Numbered from the stretch's first letter, positions 8,975 through 17,526 are shown. The stretch is 64,000 nucleotides of DNA from Lentzea xinjiangensis (GCF_900110955.1 NZ_FOFR01000033.1:1-64000); one strand, 5' to 3'. The notes: generated from the letters alone by a model not told the origin. Made by a program: numbers and translations.

Positions 8975-9466
8975 GGAGTCACTGGTGACTGAGCGCGGCT
9001 GATCGGTAGGTCGCTGTCGAGTGCGGTGTGACCGCGTTCCGTGTTGTGGTGTTCAAGCCACTGCAGCGGTGCAGGTGCCGTGGACACGGTGAACGCGCGG
9101 CACGCCCTGCCCAGCGAACCAGGCGGCTGCGCAGAGCACGTGGTCGTCGACCGCGGCGTGCCGTGCCGGTACGGGTGAGACCCTGCGGGCGGGTACAGCG
9201 GTGCGGGCAGGGCCACAGCGCGGCTCTGTTCGCGGCGCCGCGACCCGTCCGTCCAGTTCGGCAGATGTGTGGAACGGTTTGCGGTGCGGTCGGCTCGATC
9301 GATCGGCCAAGCCCGCTGGGCCCTGCTCACGGAGTCGGCGCACCCCAGCGATGCGCGCCCTGCCGCGACACCGAGTTCCCCTCTGCGCAACCGGTCTGGC
9401 AGCGGCGATCCGTGAACCCAGGACCAGGCGTTCGTGCACGATCCGGCGGGCGTTGGTGTGTTCCAT
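8975..9466 (-). mobile_element. IS481-family transposase remnant
   Basis: From the ATG at 9466 one frame reads HTNARRIVHERLVL and then QGPAGLADRSSRPHRKPFH, the N-terminal helix-turn-helix and linker typical of IS481 transposases. The frame then drifts. Near 9060-8975 another frame gives LEHHNTERGHTALDSDLPIS, the family's C-terminal end. The catalytic DDE core between them is deleted, so the element is dead. It separates the + strand glycosyltransferase/HMGR block from the convergent multicopper-oxidase operon. Confidence 0.8.
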
Positions 9467-9469
9467 CGA

Positions 9470-9523
9470 GGCCTCCGGGTGCGGTGATGACTGACTTCTC
9501 GGTCACCACCGCACCCGGAGGCC
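9470..9523. repeat. 17-bp perfect inverted repeat beside the IS481 remnant
   Basis: GGCCTCCGGGTGCGGTG at 9470-9486 is exactly complementary to 9507-9523 across a 20-nt loop. It sits immediately upstream of the transposase start, so it may belong to the end of the insertion element. It could equally act as a terminator for the multicopper oxidase gene reading in from the right. Confidence 0.65.
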
Positions 9524-9581
9524 TCATCCATGATCACGGCCACACACGGTCACCAACGTGTCAGCCCCGCGGCCGGCCTCC

Positions 9582-11072
9582 TCATCGGCGTGGCACGACT
9601 TCGAACTGGCCCATCATCGAGTGGGTCGCGTGGTCGAGGAAATGACAGTGGAACGGATAGCGGCCGAGGTGGGAGTCGAACGTGGCCTGGATGCGGACGA
9701 CGTCTCCGGGGAACAGGCGGACGGTGTCCTTCGGGTACGAGTCGTAGGCGGGCTCGGGCTTGCCGTTCCGGTCGAGGACTCTGAACTGCACGAGATGCAG
9801 GTGCACCGTGTGCTGGATGCCGAGAGCGGCGTCGTCGTTCACGATCTCCCAGATCTCGGTCGAGCCGTGCTCGATCGTCGCGTCCACACGATTCGGGTCG
9901 AATCCTTTGTCGTTGATGACGAACTGGCCGCTCGCGAGGTCGAGCCGCAGGACGAATCGCCGGGTTTTCGTGGCCCTTCCTCGCAGCGGGTTGTTCGCCG
10001 GCCATCCCGGAATCTCTCTCCGCACCAACGGAATCCGTGTACGGGACCAGCTGGGGATGGCGATCTCCGGCTTGGACCACGAACCCTTGTCGCCGACCCG
10101 GAACTGCAGGATGTCCCGCTTGTTCTCGGAGAGGGCCGCGACGTTCTGCAGCGCGATGGCGGTGCCCGGCGGAACCGACCGGAAGTCCACCAGGACCTCG
10201 GCACGCTCCGCCGGCCAGACGTCGATCTCCTGCCGTACGGCGGGCACGCGCAGGAAGCCGCCGTCGGACGCGATTTGCAGGAAGGGCGCTCCGGTGGAGA
10301 GCCGGAACTTGAACATCTCCAGGTTCGAGCCGTTGATCAACCTGAGGCGGTACAGCTTCCGCTTGACCTCGAAGTAGGGCTGTGGCCGCCCGTTGACGAG
10401 AACCGTCGGCCGGTTCAGGAAGTCGTCAGGTACGAAGACGAGCTGGCCCTTGCTGTCGAACTTCGCGTCCCTGAGCATCAGGGGGACGTCGAATTCGCCA
10501 CTGGGCAACGGAAGTACCGCGTCCACGGGATCCGACAGCAGATACGCGCCGGAAAGGCCGCGGTAGACCCGTTCGCCTTCGAGATGATGCGTGTGGTCGT
10601 GGTACCAGAGCGTGGCGGCCCGCTGGTCGTTCGGATACCGGTACACCCTGGACTGGCCGGGTGCGATCGGGTCCATCGGATGCCCGTCACTCGACGCCGG
10701 GACGTCAGCGCCGTGCAGATGCACCGTGGCAGGGCCGGGCAGGCCGTTGAGCTGCTTGATCACCACGGCGCGACCACGCTGGGCGCGGATGGTGGGGCCG
10801 GGAAAACCCCCATTGAAGGTGAGTGTCCTGGTCCGGATGCCGGGGAGGACCTCCAGTTCGGTCTCCGCGATCCGCATGTCGTAGAAATCGGTGTCCGCCG
10901 TGCTTCGCGTGGGCTTCAGCACCGGGGGGATCGACAACGGCAGCGAGAACGGCAGCACCTCCGGCGGGTCGTCAGAGAACGCGGATGCCAGTTGTTTCGT
11001 CGGAAAGATCAGGGCCGCGCCGACGACGGAACCGAGTTTGATCGCATCTCTTCTGTTCAGCACGTCGATCAC
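9582..11072 (-). CDS. multicopper oxidase (laccase / CotA-like), Tat-type leader
   Basis: This protein of about 496 residues has the four copper-binding blocks of a three-domain multicopper oxidase: TVHLHG, WYHDHTHHLEG, HTVHLHLVQF and HCHFLDHATHSMM. The last contains the Cys-His-Met type-1 ligands. The N-terminus has NRRDAIKLG followed by a hydrophobic run, a short twin-arginine-like export signal. It should oxidise phenols or catechols with reduction of O2 to water, probably outside the membrane. The start is a GTG at 11072 or 11063; the second has AAGGTGAT at proper spacing. It overlaps the preceding membrane-protein gene by about 100 bases. With a catechol-forming operon upstream, an oxidative-coupling role is possible, as is a general stress role. 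Confidence 0.88.
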   Translation of the reverse strand: MIDVLNRRDAIKLGSVVGAALIFPTKQLASAFSDDPPEVLPFSLPLSIPPVLKPTRSTADTDFYDMRIAETELEVLPGIRTRTLTFNGGFPGPTIRAQRGRAVVIKQLNGLPGPATVHLHGADVPASSDGHPMDPIAPGQSRVYRYPNDQRAATLWYHDHTHHLEGERVYRGLSGAYLLSDPVDAVLPLPSGEFDVPLMLRDAKFDSKGQLVFVPDDFLNRPTVLVNGRPQPYFEVKRKLYRLRLINGSNLEMFKFRLSTGAPFLQIASDGGFLRVPAVRQEIDVWPAERAEVLVDFRSVPPGTAIALQNVAALSENKRDILQFRVGDKGSWSKPEIAIPSWSRTRIPLVRREIPGWPANNPLRGRATKTRRFVLRLDLASGQFVINDKGFDPNRVDATIEHGSTEIWEIVNDDAALGIQHTVHLHLVQFRVLDRNGKPEPAYDSYPKDTVRLFPGDVVRIQATFDSHLGRYPFHCHFLDHATHSMMGQFEVVPRR

Positions 11073-11619
11073 CTTCGGGGATTCGGGAGGCGGTCCGCAG
11101 GTGCAGGACGACCGCGGCCAGCAGGGAGAGTACGAACGAGTACTGCAACACGGTGATCGCCGCGGACATCGTGTTACCTGGTGAAATCGCGTTGCCGACG
11201 GTCAGCCCTGCCAGAGGGATCGTCGCCGAGGCGCTGAGGACGGCCGACATCGCCGCGAAGACCAGCACAGCGGTGATGCGCCCCGCCACCGCCCACCGCC
11301 GGGTGGTGACCATGGCGAGCAGCACGCTCGCCATGGTCGCGTGCGCGGCGAGCATTGTGATGCCGGCGAAGTTGGGGACGGCGGACGCCACGATCGCAGG
11401 GGGTGGGGTGAGCGTCCCATCTGCTCCCGCGTGGTGTCCGGCATCGGCTGGAAGGAGCGACAGCGACCGCGGTCTCACGTCCAAATAGGACGACCAGTCC
11501 CGGATCTGCCAGGCCATGACCGCCGCGAGGGCGATCGCGAGCAGGACCAGTGGAGTCGTGGGCCAGGAACCGCCCGGTGACGACGGGGACGCGGGCCGGA
11601 CTGCGACCTTTTCTTGCAC
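10972..11619 (-). CDS. small four-helix membrane protein, unknown function
   Basis: A 215-residue protein starts at GTG 11619 after an AAGGTGG ribosome-binding site. Four hydrophobic segments are visible: TPLVLLAIALAAVMAW, ITMLAAHATMASVLLAMV, GRITAVLVFAAMSAVLS and LQYSFVLSLLAAVVLHL. A positively charged tail follows (RRAEQKRCDQTRFRRRR). The tail overlaps the multicopper oxidase start by about 100 bases in a different frame, which is unusual and suggests tight coupling. I do not recognise the family. Position and co-orientation suggest an accessory membrane partner of the oxidase, for instance in electron transfer or copper handling, but no ligand motif proves it. Confidence 0.65.
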   Translation of the reverse strand: MQEKVAVRPASPSSPGGSWPTTPLVLLAIALAAVMAWQIRDWSSYLDVRPRSLSLLPADAGHHAGADGTLTPPPAIVASAVPNFAGITMLAAHATMASVLLAMVTTRRWAVAGRITAVLVFAAMSAVLSASATIPLAGLTVGNAISPGNTMSAAITVLQYSFVLSLLAAVVLHLRTASRIPEGDRRAEQKRCDQTRFRRRRGPDLSDETTGIRVL

Positions 11620-11649
11620 AGAGCCACCTTCCCGCCCGCATCCTTCGGA

Positions 11650-12597
11650 TCAGTACATCGTGTTCGGGTTGGCCGATGTCGGCGGAGTGGGCTCGATGAC
11701 CACCCAGTGTTCCAGCAGTTTTCCGTCTCGGACGCGGTACAGGTCGGCGCCGACGCCGTTCTTCATGTCGAAGAGGTTCTCCAGGTGGACGAAGACCGCG
11801 ACCAGATCGCCCTCGGCGACGACGGTCTTCACGTTCGCGCGGTAGTCCGGCTGCGCGGCGAACGCGTCGTGGATGAACTGCTGCAGCGCTCCGGACCCGT
11901 TCGGGACGTTCGGGAAGTGCTGGTAGTAGGGGTTGTCCCCGATGTAGCGGTCCAGTGCCTGGAGGCGGAGTTCGTCATCGGGCTGGTTGACGATCTCGAC
12001 GAAGGCGGCTCGGGCGACGTGTTCGCTTTCGGCGTCCGTGGCGAACGGCAGCGACTTGGAGATCCTGGGCGAGCTGAGCGTGGAGAACATGTCGTTGCCC
12101 GTGCCCGGTGGCCGGACGGCCTCGTTGACTTCCCAGTGCTCGGCGATCTTGCCCTTGTCGAGGCGGAAGAGATTAATCTTGGCGACACCCGCGTCGCCGG
12201 CCTTTCCGACGAAGTGGCTGTGTGTCACGACCAGGTCGTTCTGGGCGATGGTCCGCTTCACGGTGTAGCGGAGGTCCGGATTCTGGTTCCGCAGGCCCGC
12301 GTGGTACGCGCGGAACGCGGCCCGGCCGTCGGCGATCGCGGGGTAGTGCTGGATGAGGTCGGGGCGCACCACATTGTCGAGGTGTCCGAAGTTCCCGCGG
12401 TTCAGCGCGGTGTAGAAGCCGAGGACGATCGCCCTGTTCACCCTTTCCTTCGGGGAGGCGATCGACTCGAACGCGCCCTGCTGGTGGGCCGGTGCGGCGG
12501 TGACGGCCGGGCTGACGGCGGCGGTCATCGTGACGGAGAGGATGATCGGCACGACCACACGTGAGCGGGTTCGGGATCGGTAAGTCCTTTTTGGCAT
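11650..12597 (-). CDS. exported protein with two SnoaL-like (NTF2-fold) domains
   Basis: The 315-residue protein starts with a basic stretch and a hydrophobic signal region (VVVPIILSVTMTAAVSPAV) ending near APAHQ. Two tandem SnoaL-like units follow. The first (about 50-155) has FYTALNRGNFGHLDNVV, PDLIQHYPAIADG and GKIAEHWEVNE. The second (about 185-310) has LDRYIGDNPYYQHFP and the matching GKLLEHWVVIEP. SnoaL-like folds bind small hydrophobic molecules and sometimes act as cyclases or hydratases. The predicted export separates it from cytoplasmic polyketide cyclases and fits an extracytoplasmic role with the neighbouring oxidase. The substrate is unknown. Confidence 0.8.
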   Translation of the reverse strand: MPKRTYRSRTRSRVVVPIILSVTMTAAVSPAVTAAPAHQQGAFESIASPKERVNRAIVLGFYTALNRGNFGHLDNVVRPDLIQHYPAIADGRAAFRAYHAGLRNQNPDLRYTVKRTIAQNDLVVTHSHFVGKAGDAGVAKINLFRLDKGKIAEHWEVNEAVRPPGTGNDMFSTLSSPRISKSLPFATDAESEHVARAAFVEIVNQPDDELRLQALDRYIGDNPYYQHFPNVPNGSGALQQFIHDAFAAQPDYRANVKTVVAEGDLVAVFVHLENLFDMKNGVGADLYRVRDGKLLEHWVVIEPTPPTSANPNTMY

Positions 12598-12664
12598 CTG
12601 ACTCCTCGATTTCTGCGATTGTCGAAAATGTGGCTGTGCTTGACAGACGGCAGCTCTCGGCGTG

Positions 12665-13699
12665 CTAGAGCCGCACGAGCACCTTGGTGGCCGTGCGCGC
12701 GGCCATCTCCTCGTAGCCGGACACGATGCCGTCCAGGGTCACCGCCCTGTCGAAGATCGAACCGGGATCGAGCGTGCCGGCCAGTACCCGTTCGACGAGT
12801 TCGGGAAGGTAGGCGCGGACCGGCGTGAGCCCGCCGGTGAGGGTGATGCCGCGGAGGAAGACCGGGGTCACGTCGCCGAGCGGCGGGCTGCCCATGACGC
12901 AAACGGTGCCGCCGGCCCGGCACAGCGCGAAAGCCGTGTTCTGCGTCTGGGGACCGCCACCGCACTCCACCACCACGTCGGCGCCGAGCCCCTGGGTGGC
13001 GGCGTGAACGAAATCGATGGACTCGGCGGCGCTTTCGGGTCCTCGAGCACGGAAGGTGTCGGTCGCACCGAAGTCGCGACCTTTGCTCAACCGCGTTTCG
13101 TGCCTGCCCACGAGGATGATCCGTCCGGCGCCCGCTTCCCGGGCCGCGAGGGCGGCGCAGATCCCGACCGGCCCGTCACCGAGGATGGCGACCGACGAGC
13201 CCGGCTCGACCCCGCCCGTCCGGACGGCGTGGAAGCCGGTCGCCATCGTGTCGGTGAGGGCGAGGAGCGAGGACAGCCGTTCGTCGTTCTGGTCCACCGG
13301 CACCGCCACCAGGTTGGCGTCGGCGAAGGGTACGCGGACCGCTTCGGCCTGTGCGCCGTCACCGTCCACACCGAACATACCGCCCGCGGCGCAGGCATTG
13401 TGCACACCGGCCTGACACGCGGAGCAGGTTCCGTCTGCGAAGTTGAACGGCGCGACGACCATCGTCCCGGGGCGGAGCGTGGAGACCTCGTTGCCGATGT
13501 CTTCGACCACGCCGACGAATTCGTGACCGCAGCGAGGGCCGGTGACCGGACCCGGAAGTCCGTTGTAGCCGTGCAGATCCGTGCCGCAGATCCCGGCGAC
13601 GACAACGCGGACGACCGCGTCACCGGGTGCTTGGAGCACCGCGTCGGGAACCGTTTCCACGGTCAACTCGTGCTTTCCGTGCAAGATTGCAGCCTTCAT
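12665..13699 (-). CDS. zinc-dependent medium-chain alcohol dehydrogenase
   Basis: The start is the ATG at 13699, which overlaps the ligase-SDR stop as ATGA and gives 344 residues. Features are the catalytic zinc region GICGTDLHGYNG with GHEFVG, a structural-zinc cysteine lobe (GTCSACQAGVHNAC), and the Rossmann motif VAILGDGPVGICAA. It belongs to the threonine/sorbitol dehydrogenase-like branch and should oxidise an alcohol or reduce a carbonyl with NAD(P). It is the last gene of the coupled aromatic-acid operon. A decayed C-terminal piece of a second copy lies two genes upstream. Confidence 0.88.
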   Translation of the reverse strand: MKAAILHGKHELTVETVPDAVLQAPGDAVVRVVVAGICGTDLHGYNGLPGPVTGPRCGHEFVGVVEDIGNEVSTLRPGTMVVAPFNFADGTCSACQAGVHNACAAGGMFGVDGDGAQAEAVRVPFADANLVAVPVDQNDERLSSLLALTDTMATGFHAVRTGGVEPGSSVAILGDGPVGICAALAAREAGAGRIILVGRHETRLSKGRDFGATDTFRARGPESAAESIDFVHAATQGLGADVVVECGGGPQTQNTAFALCRAGGTVCVMGSPPLGDVTPVFLRGITLTGGLTPVRAYLPELVERVLAGTLDPGSIFDRAVTLDGIVSGYEEMAARTATKVLVRL

Positions 13700-15957
13700 G
13701 AGGACACCTCTCGTCGGCCCGATCTGATCGAATCCGGCCCTCCCGGTCCGACGGACGCGGAAAGCCGGACTCGCGGCAGCACGTCCTCCGTCCGGACGCA
13801 CCGGCCGGCCGAGTGGTCCGCTGCGCCCGTGACGATGCCGACCAGCGCGGCCGCCGAGTCCTCGACCGCCGTGAAGCGCCCGGACTGCCGGGCCTTCACC
13901 GTCCACGCCAGGATGTCGTCTTCCCAGCGGTTCCCCGTCCGGCCGCGATCCAGGTGGGACCGGGTCATTCCGGCGTCGACGAGGCCCGGGTCGAACGCCA
14001 CCGCCACCCGCGCGGATCCGGCCAGCTCGCCGGCCAGACTCGCGGTCACCGAGATCAACCCCGCCTTGGTGGCCGCGTAGGCGCTGGCGTGCGGCCAGCC
14101 GACCGTGCCCGCCTGGCTCACCACGTTCACCACGCGTCCGGTGAGCGTGGGCAGCACCGCCCGCGTCACCCGCACCGATCCGAAGAGCCCGACTTCGAAC
14201 ACCCGGCGCCACTCCGCCTCATTCACAGTCCACAACGGACCGATCGGGCCGGGAACACCCGCGTTGTTCACCAGCACGTCGAGGCCACCCAATTCGGCGA
14301 CGGCCTGCTCGACTCCGCGAGCCACCGAATCTTCGTCCGTCACGTCGAGGCGCACCCAGGTCGCGGATCCACCGGCTCGCCGGATTCCGTCGACGGTCTC
14401 CGCCAAGTTGCTCCGGTCGCGGCCGGCGACTGCGACGGACAGCCCGGCGGCGGCCAGTGCCTCCGCGAACGTCCGTCCCAGCCCGCGGCCGCCGCCGGTA
14501 ACCAGTACCCGCAGCGCCGGGGGCCGTACCCGCTTGCCCGTCGAGGAACGCGGGATCGCCCGCACCCGCTCGATGGCCCGCACCCGTTTGTGCGGTGCGA
14601 CGCGGTCAGCGACGTAGGCGGTGATCTCCGCGAGGGGGACCGGCTCGGCCAGCACGACATAAGCCTTCGGGATTTCCCCGGCGACCGGGTCGGGCACGCC
14701 CGCGACGCAGGCTTCGGCCACCGCGGGGTGGCCGGTGACCACCTCTTCCAGCTCGACCGGCGAAACCTGGTGTCCCTTGTACTTGATCAGCGTCTTCGCC
14801 CGGCCGGTGATCCGCAGGAAGCCGTGCACGTCCCGGCTCACCAGGTCGCCGGTGCGCAGCCAGCCGTCCGCGTCCGCCGCCGCGCGGGCGATCTGCGGTC
14901 CACGCAGCCACAACTCGCCCGACTCCGCCTCGTCCCCGCCGGTGAACCGCACTTCCGTGCCCGGGACGAGCACGCCGGTGGAGCCGGGCGGGACCTCGAC
15001 GCCGTCCGGGCTGAAGCTCACGCATCCCGCCTCGGTCATCCCGAAGCCCTGCACCACCGGGACACCGAGGGCCGCGGCGCAGCGGTCTGCGTCCACCGAG
15101 GGCAGCGGCGCACCACCGGAGACGACCAGCCGCAGCGACGGCAGCGGCTCCCCGGCCGCGCCGAGCTCGGTCACCACGCTCGGCACCAGGTACGCCAGCG
15201 ACACGCCGTACTCGGTGACGTCGCGGGTGAAGTCGGCGGCCGAGAACGGGGTCGCGCCGATGACCAGGGTGGCGCCCGCCCGCAGCGCCGGATTCATCGC
15301 CATCTGCATTCCGTAGATGTGCCGCAGCGGCGGCACCGACAGGACGACGTCGTCGCCACGCACCCGGTGCAGGTGGGCGATCTGCCCGAGGTTGGCGGTC
15401 AGGTTGCGGTGCGACACCGGCACGAGCTTCGGCGCGCCCTGCGTGCCGCTGGAGCTCATCAGCACCGCCGTCCGGTCACCCCCGCGCGGAGACAGCGGCC
15501 GCGGTGGCGTGGCCACCGCCTCGTCCCACGACGTGCCGCTCGGTGTACGGGGGCCGACGCAGACGGTCGGCACCGCAACCTCCGGCGGCCCGAGGGCCGT
15601 TTCCGCGATCAGTGCCTTCGCACTGACTCCGTCGATCGCGGTGCGCCACCGCTCAGCGGTGTCCCGCGGGTCGAGCGCGAGCACCACCGCACCGGCCGCG
15701 AGGATTCCGTGGTAGGCCACCACGAACTCGCCGCTGTTCTCGGCCAGCACCACCACGGTGTCGTCATCGCCGACCCCCGACCGGCGCAACCAGGCCGCGA
15801 GCCCGGCTACGGCCGTGCGCAGCCGTCCGTACGTCCATTCGACGCGCCCTCCCCGCGAGTGGTCCACCACCGCGACCCGGTCCTCGTCCGTGGCGTCCGG
15901 CCGCAGGACGTAGTCACCGAGGTGCGCGTCGGCGGGTACCTCCCAGGCCACTGTCAC
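13696..15957 (-). CDS. acyl-CoA (4CL-like) ligase fused to a classical SDR
   Basis: This 753-residue fusion starts at GTG 15957 and overlaps the preceding mini-gene. Residues about 1-490 form an ANL-family adenylating enzyme: P-loop LMSSSGTQGAPKLVP, GFGMTEAG, GWLRTGDL, hinge IKYKGHQVSPVELE and catalytic lysine in SSTGKRVR. This pattern resembles 4-coumarate:CoA ligases. Residues about 495-735 form a classical short-chain dehydrogenase (VTGGGRGLG, VLVNNAG, YAATK). The SDR resembles the one at the end of the terminal PKS gene, sharing NNAGVPGPIGPLW. It likely activates the hydroxycinnamate- or beta-tyrosine-type acid made by the upstream enzymes and then acts on the CoA ester. No carrier protein domain is present. 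Confidence 0.85.
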   Translation of the reverse strand: MTVAWEVPADAHLGDYVLRPDATDEDRVAVVDHSRGGRVEWTYGRLRTAVAGLAAWLRRSGVGDDDTVVVLAENSGEFVVAYHGILAAGAVVLALDPRDTAERWRTAIDGVSAKALIAETALGPPEVAVPTVCVGPRTPSGTSWDEAVATPPRPLSPRGGDRTAVLMSSSGTQGAPKLVPVSHRNLTANLGQIAHLHRVRGDDVVLSVPPLRHIYGMQMAMNPALRAGATLVIGATPFSAADFTRDVTEYGVSLAYLVPSVVTELGAAGEPLPSLRLVVSGGAPLPSVDADRCAAALGVPVVQGFGMTEAGCVSFSPDGVEVPPGSTGVLVPGTEVRFTGGDEAESGELWLRGPQIARAAADADGWLRTGDLVSRDVHGFLRITGRAKTLIKYKGHQVSPVELEEVVTGHPAVAEACVAGVPDPVAGEIPKAYVVLAEPVPLAEITAYVADRVAPHKRVRAIERVRAIPRSSTGKRVRPPALRVLVTGGGRGLGRTFAEALAAAGLSVAVAGRDRSNLAETVDGIRRAGGSATWVRLDVTDEDSVARGVEQAVAELGGLDVLVNNAGVPGPIGPLWTVNEAEWRRVFEVGLFGSVRVTRAVLPTLTGRVVNVVSQAGTVGWPHASAYAATKAGLISVTASLAGELAGSARVAVAFDPGLVDAGMTRSHLDRGRTGNRWEDDILAWTVKARQSGRFTAVEDSAAALVGIVTGAADHSAGRCVRTEDVLPRVRLSASVGPGGPDSIRSGRREVSS

Positions 15958-16079
15958 GGGCGCACCAGCACTTCGGCGGCTTCCCGTCCGGCCATCGCCG
16001 CGAAGCCCGCACCGACGTCGCCGAGCAGCACGGTGCGCTCGAACAGCGGCGACGGGTCGATCAGCTGCGCAACCCTCAC
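15954..16079 (-). pseudogene. 41-codon C-terminal relic of an alcohol dehydrogenase
   Basis: The mini-frame reads IDPSPLFERTVLLGDVGAG and ends GREAAEVLVRP. It aligns over about 39 residues with the C-terminus of the intact zinc dehydrogenase (GSIFDRAVTLDGIVSGYEEM, ending TATKVLVRL). Its GTG overlaps the methyltransferase stop and its TGA overlaps the ligase-SDR GTG, so it preserves translational coupling across the operon. It looks like a dehydrogenase gene eroded to its last 40 codons, kept because it carries ribosomes to the next gene. Confidence 0.8.
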
Positions 16080-16762
16080 CGCTCCCCCAGGCTCTTCTTG
16101 CGGGCCAGGCTGAGCCCGTCCGCGACCGTCAGCAACACCGACTCGACGCGGTCGTCGTTGCGCACGTGTTCGTTGAACTCGCGGATGGCTCGGGCGTTGC
16201 CTTCCGCGTCGGGGGAAGCCGCCTCGCCGGCGTAGAGCACGTTGTCGGCCACGATCAAGCCGTTGGGGCGCAGCCGGGGCAGGAGTTCTTCCCAGTAGGT
16301 GAGGTAGCCGACCTTGTCGGCGTCGAGGAAGGCCAGGTCGATGAACGGCTCCTCGGGAAGGCCGCGCAGGGTTTCGGCGGCGGGCCCGAGCAGTGGTTCC
16401 ACCCGCTCGGCGACACCGGCCCTGGTCCAGGCGGCGGTGGCGATGCCGGCCCAGCGGTCGGTCACGTCACAGGTGATCACCCGACCGGTCGGACCCACAC
16501 CCTCGGCCAGCGCCAGCGTCGAGTACCCGGTGAACGTTCCCACTTCCACCGCGACGCGGGCGCCGGTCAGCCGGGCCAGCAACGTGAGCAGCGCACCCTG
16601 TTCCGGAGGCACCTGCATTTCGGCCACCTCGCCGAGGGCGAGCGTGGCGTCGATCAGGTCGCGCTGGACCTCGGTGAACGGTGGGAGCTGACCCCGGACG
16701 TAGTCGAGAACCTGCGGGGTGAGCAGCACCGCCTTGTCGGGCTGTTCCGCTGTTGTCGTCAT
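16076..16762 (-). CDS. class I catechol / caffeoyl-CoA-type O-methyltransferase
   Basis: The 228-residue protein matches the cation-dependent catechol O-methyltransferase family. The SAM motif is VEVGTFTGYSTLALAEG, the metal-binding segment is LAFLDADKVGYLTYWE, and DNVLYAG follows the second metal ligand region. It should methylate one hydroxyl of a vicinal diphenol, which fits a DOPA, caffeate or beta-DOPA intermediate from its neighbours. The ATG at 16762 overlaps the hydroxylase stop. Regiochemistry and whether the substrate is free acid, amino acid or thioester cannot be read from sequence. Confidence 0.88.
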   Translation of the reverse strand: MTTTAEQPDKAVLLTPQVLDYVRGQLPPFTEVQRDLIDATLALGEVAEMQVPPEQGALLTLLARLTGARVAVEVGTFTGYSTLALAEGVGPTGRVITCDVTDRWAGIATAAWTRAGVAERVEPLLGPAAETLRGLPEEPFIDLAFLDADKVGYLTYWEELLPRLRPNGLIVADNVLYAGEAASPDAEGNARAIREFNEHVRNDDRVESVLLTVADGLSLARKKSLGER

Positions 16763-17526
16763 GCGTTGGCTCCGTCCGCGAGAGCCGCCTCGGCGATCGG
16801 GACGAGGCGGCCGATGTGCATCGACAGGTCGGTCTGGAAGTGGTTGACCGCGTCGCGGTCGTAGGTCGCGTGCACCGGCCGCGCCGCGAGGTCCGCCAGC
16901 ATCGCCGCCACCCGCGCCCGCAGAGCCGCGGTGAAGACGTGCGTGCAGACCGGGGCCCGGTCGACGAGGAAGAAGTCGTCGAGCAGCGCCTGCTCGTCCT
17001 CGGTGGGCGCCAGTTGGACGTCCCTCCCGGCGTCGCGCAGGAGCGACCCGCCGACCGGCACGAGCCGGGCGGCCACCGTCATGTGCACGAGGCGGTTGAA
17101 CTTCACCGCCGTCTTCAGCGCCGACCCAGGTGCCGGCCGAGCTTCGGCGAGCAGCGCGGCGGCGTGGCGGTGGTCGCGCGCCCACGTCCCGCTCATCGCC
17201 GGGTGCCGCGCCGCCATCCGGGGCCGGATGACCGAGCGGTAGACCTCGGGGCGGCAGCTGCCCGAGTAGAGCAGCAACGCCGAGTAGGCGTCGTGCAGGA
17301 CCGCGGCCTCGTCGAAGGCGCCGCGGCCGAGCGCGGCCGAAAGCAGCCGCCACACGCAGAAGGCGCCGTGGTGCCCGAGCAACCAGCGGTACCAGGCGAT
17401 GTCGGTCTCGCTGTCGAGCGGCGGCGGGCCGACGGGTTCGTCGATGTCACCGGTGTGCCACGCACACGGGTCGAGCGGGTTCTGCGGTAGCGGAACGGTG
17501 AGTCGGGGCAGCGGCGAAACGCTCAC
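16759..17526 (-). CDS. tyrosine 3-hydroxylase-like heme protein (LmbB2/SfmD type)
   Basis: The GTG start at 17526 overlaps the MIO-enzyme stop and gives 255 residues. The protein lacks flavin, pterin and P450 motifs but contains HGAFC in LLGHHGAFCVWRLL, the HxxxC heme-attachment motif described for SfmD-type tyrosine hydroxylases. It also has long helical stretches and several further histidines (RDHRHAAALL, RLVHMT). LmbB2 and SfmD hydroxylate tyrosine or 3-methyltyrosine at the ring using peroxide or O2. Their usual length is nearer 300 residues, so this is a compact member. Position between the MIO enzyme and a catechol O-methyltransferase supports meta-hydroxylation of a tyrosine-derived substrate. 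The assignment rests on motif, size and context. Confidence 0.7.
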   Translation of the reverse strand: MSVSPLPRLTVPLPQNPLDPCAWHTGDIDEPVGPPPLDSETDIAWYRWLLGHHGAFCVWRLLSAALGRGAFDEAAVLHDAYSALLLYSGSCRPEVYRSVIRPRMAARHPAMSGTWARDHRHAAALLAEARPAPGSALKTAVKFNRLVHMTVAARLVPVGGSLLRDAGRDVQLAPTEDEQALLDDFFLVDRAPVCTHVFTAALRARVAAMLADLAARPVHATYDRDAVNHFQTDLSMHIGRLVPIAEAALADGANA

